Shown here piece by piece: positions 62,193 to 64,000 of a stretch of 64,000 bases of DNA (positions are counted from its first letter, which is position 1; the number at the start of each line of letters is the position of its first letter). The notes below the pieces were generated by a model that saw only the letters and a list, made by a program, of their open reading frames with translations, did no database searches and had not been told where the DNA came from. The DNA lies in the NCBI GenBank assembly GCA_965250265.1, contig CBDFNO010000014.1:124001-188000 (forward strand). Direction: 5' to 3'. A program made the position numbers and the translations under genes. This DNA comes from PRS1 sp965250265 (GTDB taxonomy: Bacteria > Bacteroidota > Bacteroidia > Flavobacteriales > Flavobacteriaceae).

Positions 62193-63818
62193 TCATCCCT
62201 CTTTCTCCGGTAATTTGAAGCCAATATATGTTCCGCCACTAATACCCATTAGTGCCAGCAAAGTCTCATCGAATTCTGGCATCGTCAGTTTGGTATCTAC
62301 CGTAAAAACGAAAATGCCTATCAACACTATAGTCCAAACAATCATTTGTAAGCGGTGGAAACTAATCCCTTTATCATCATGGAGTAAATCATTTATAAAT
62401 CCATCTGATTCCCTTGGTTTAATATGCAGGTCTATGTATTCTGAAAGCTCTTGACTTATCTTAGTAAGCTCACCATCTTTCGATTTTAGACTGACCTGTT
62501 TGTCGGCCAGCGCTGTTCCGGTAAGCGTACTGATCTCGCTAATGAGAAGGGCTTTCTCTTGCTCAAGTTCTATCTTTTTCTTTGCGAGAATTTGACTTTG
62601 TTTTTGTTGATCGTTCCGCTTGCTTGAATCGACCACAATAGCACCTAATCCTGTGGCGGCACTTATACCTATCAATCCAAGAACTGAATTCGTGAGATTG
62701 GAGAGATCGTCGGTCACTATCCAGATGAACACATAAGAAACAATCACAATAATGAACCATAAAGCCATTTGAGTACGGGCGAGACTAAAAGGCTTTCGAT
62801 TAGGGTTCCCTTTTGAGTTGGATCCCTCGGGTATTGGACCAGAAACGCGAAGGACGTCACTCTTGATTGTTAATACGATGAAACTAATGATTCCAACAAT
62901 CATAAACACCATGAAGTATGTATACCAATCTGCATTCATCCTTATCAGTTTAGCTTCTTTGCTGTCTTGAAATTGAATCTGATCCTGATTCTCTTTTTGA
63001 ATGCCAACAGCGACTGACACATCGCGACTATAGCGATTATTTCTATCCTTTGAGCTCACTAATGATTTCCAAGCCTTTTTATTCTCGGAATCTTTTTTAA
63101 ACCTAAGGTCAAATACAAGTTCTTTGGAGACAAGAACGTCGGGTACAAGTCCTTTAAAGGCTTTGCCCTCAATAAAAAGAATACAGTCTGATGATTTATA
63201 GTCGGTATTCTGTTCGAGCCAATATTTCAAGTTAGTGACCTTAACTTTAAATGTCTTGTTGAGTATTAAACTGTCATCAATTTTAATTACCCTCAAATCA
63301 TTTACATTCAAATTACGCGTATCGGCATATTTCAAAATCGATGATTTATGTTTAACAAATAGGTTGTTATCAATGTTTTCTTTAATAACACCTATAAATT
63401 TTTCCTTGCCTACATATTCTTTAACCTCCAGGTTTTGCAACTTTTTAACAATATCATCGGGAATTTCTGCATCTGATTTAAGGTCTTTTAAAAACTTTTC
63501 GGTGATCAAATAAACTGTTCCCAATTCATTTTTGGGGTTTGTGGGATTCGCTTGTGCCCTTGCAGATGGAAGGGATATTAGCATCAGCCAAATTACAAGA
63601 AGAGTGCTAATGAATAAGGGGGATTTGATTCTATGCTTAACTTTCATCATTTGAGCTCCCATTGTATGCTCGGTGCCATTACCCATAAAACTCATACTTT
63701 TTCTTTTGGCGTCTTTCAGTTGTCTCATTTTTACCAGAGGGTGTAAAACCCAAGTTAAAAAGAATCTTCCAGAGTTATCGCTGATCGCTTTTGAAATCTT
63801 TTTTTTAAATCTTGCCAT
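62193..63818 (-). CDS. Membrane protein with duplicated TM hairpin and coiled coil, unknown family
   Basis: A 541-residue protein I cannot assign. A signal-like segment lies at residues 66-88 (ending in PSARAQ); an in-frame ATG at 63650, preceded by GGGAG, would make it a normal signal peptide. Residues 90-290 are an external soluble domain. TM helices are near 298-318, 348-368, 376-397, 487-507 and 516-535. Two hairpins share a pattern: RTQMALW...LIGISAATGLG and RLQMIVW...LMGISGGTYIG. A coiled coil (400-465) joins them. GC-rich for this window. Probably cotranscribed with the hydrolase. Confidence 0.75.
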   Translation of the reverse strand: MARFKKKISKAISDNSGRFFLTWVLHPLVKMRQLKDAKRKSMSFMGNGTEHTMGAQMMKVKHRIKSPLFISTLLVIWLMLISLPSARAQANPTNPKNELGTVYLITEKFLKDLKSDAEIPDDIVKKLQNLEVKEYVGKEKFIGVIKENIDNNLFVKHKSSILKYADTRNLNVNDLRVIKIDDSLILNKTFKVKVTNLKYWLEQNTDYKSSDCILFIEGKAFKGLVPDVLVSKELVFDLRFKKDSENKKAWKSLVSSKDRNNRYSRDVSVAVGIQKENQDQIQFQDSKEAKLIRMNADWYTYFMVFMIVGIISFIVLTIKSDVLRVSGPIPEGSNSKGNPNRKPFSLARTQMALWFIIVIVSYVFIWIVTDDLSNLTNSVLGLIGISAATGLGAIVVDSSKRNDQQKQSQILAKKKIELEQEKALLISEISTLTGTALADKQVSLKSKDGELTKISQELSEYIDLHIKPRESDGFINDLLHDDKGISFHRLQMIVWTIVLIGIFVFTVDTKLTMPEFDETLLALMGISGGTYIGFKLPEKEG

Positions 63819-64000
63819 GATTATATATTTTAATGGTTAATAAAATTTTGTCTAACTTGTAAATAAACCCAATGTAATACGTTTATTCCTCCAGATTAGG
63901 TGTATAAATACAATTGCACTGGTTAACAAAACCAGGCAATAGAAATCAATATTATACTATTAAAGAAAGTTCTTAAGGATAATTAAATACATTAATTTAA
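63819..64000. other. AT-rich region at the window end
   Basis: The last 182 bases upstream of the membrane protein gene are again AT-rich. They hold a small hairpin (CTGGTT-AACAA-AACCAG at 63919-63935) without a T tract, and otherwise no open frame or repeat I can support. The promoter of the accessory pair is expected here. Confidence 0.4.

Overview
The window is a stretch of bacterial chromosome from a member of the Bacteroidota, most likely the family Flavobacteriaceae. The supporting signs are a low GC content (roughly 30% by eye), type IX secretion (T9SS) sorting domains at the C-termini of secreted proteins, a PorD-like DUF4835 protein, the flavobacterial type of RNA polymerase omega subunit, little Shine-Dalgarno signal upstream of most starts, and a few promoters of the Bacteroidota type (TAnnTTTG at -7). 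No genus is claimed. No rRNA operon, CRISPR array, intact insertion sequence or prophage is seen.

Layout. 0.1-2.7 kb: minus-strand operon of a family 2 glycosyltransferase, a YbbR-domain protein and coaE. 2.7-6.5 kb: two large T9SS-exported adhesin-like proteins, the second with MopE-type calcium-binding-like repeats. 6.6-14 kb: the housekeeping run DUF6913, dapA, bamD, omega subunit, coaBC, porD, recN and fabI. 14-15.7 kb: a 5'-nucleotidase split into two genes with its domains in reverse order. 15.7-24.3 kb: ligA, a LOG-family protein, prmC, acetyltransferase, ribD, HAD, YigZ and thioesterase genes. 24.5-27.1 kb: dnaA with a low-molecular-weight phosphatase and a tetrapyrrole-methylase-fold methyltransferase. 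27.1-31.1 kb: dapF, acetyltransferase, mltG and DUF2279. 31.3-36.8 kb: an HtrA protease, a long GAPDH, and trmD with acetyltransferases. 43-52.8 kb: sdaA, panB, a four-helix-bundle protein, an RluA pseudouridine synthase, a penicillin-acylase-like hydrolase, an aldehyde dehydrogenase and a NarL-type sensor kinase. 53-56.5 kb: a 5-oxoproline catabolic operon, an Nramp-fold transporter followed by pxpA, pxpB and pxpC. 57.6-60.4 kb: a two-domain M16 lipoprotein peptidase.

Four places look accessory or unusual. (1) At 36.9-39.2 kb a ParB-like DGNRR protein is coupled to a D12-class DNA adenine methyltransferase. (2) At 39.4-40.8 kb two 97-bp three-armed cruciform repeats bracket a nitronate monooxygenase gene. 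Just beyond, after dnaK, the two halves of one tRNA lie in permuted order (3' half first) and are closed by a strong terminator. (3) At 45.8-46.25 kb a four-helix-bundle (S23-type) gene is bracketed by an imperfect inverted repeat that overlaps the panB stop codon. (4) From about 60.7 kb to the end of the window the GC content and codon use rise sharply. A cytoplasmic alpha/beta-hydrolase and a membrane protein built on a duplicated transmembrane hairpin are encoded there as a probable transferred unit that continues past the window edge.

The Nramp-fold protein in the pxp operon has lost the canonical metal ligands, which together with its position suggests 5-oxoproline or another non-metal substrate. 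All product names rest on reading the translated sequences and their motifs; no database search was run.
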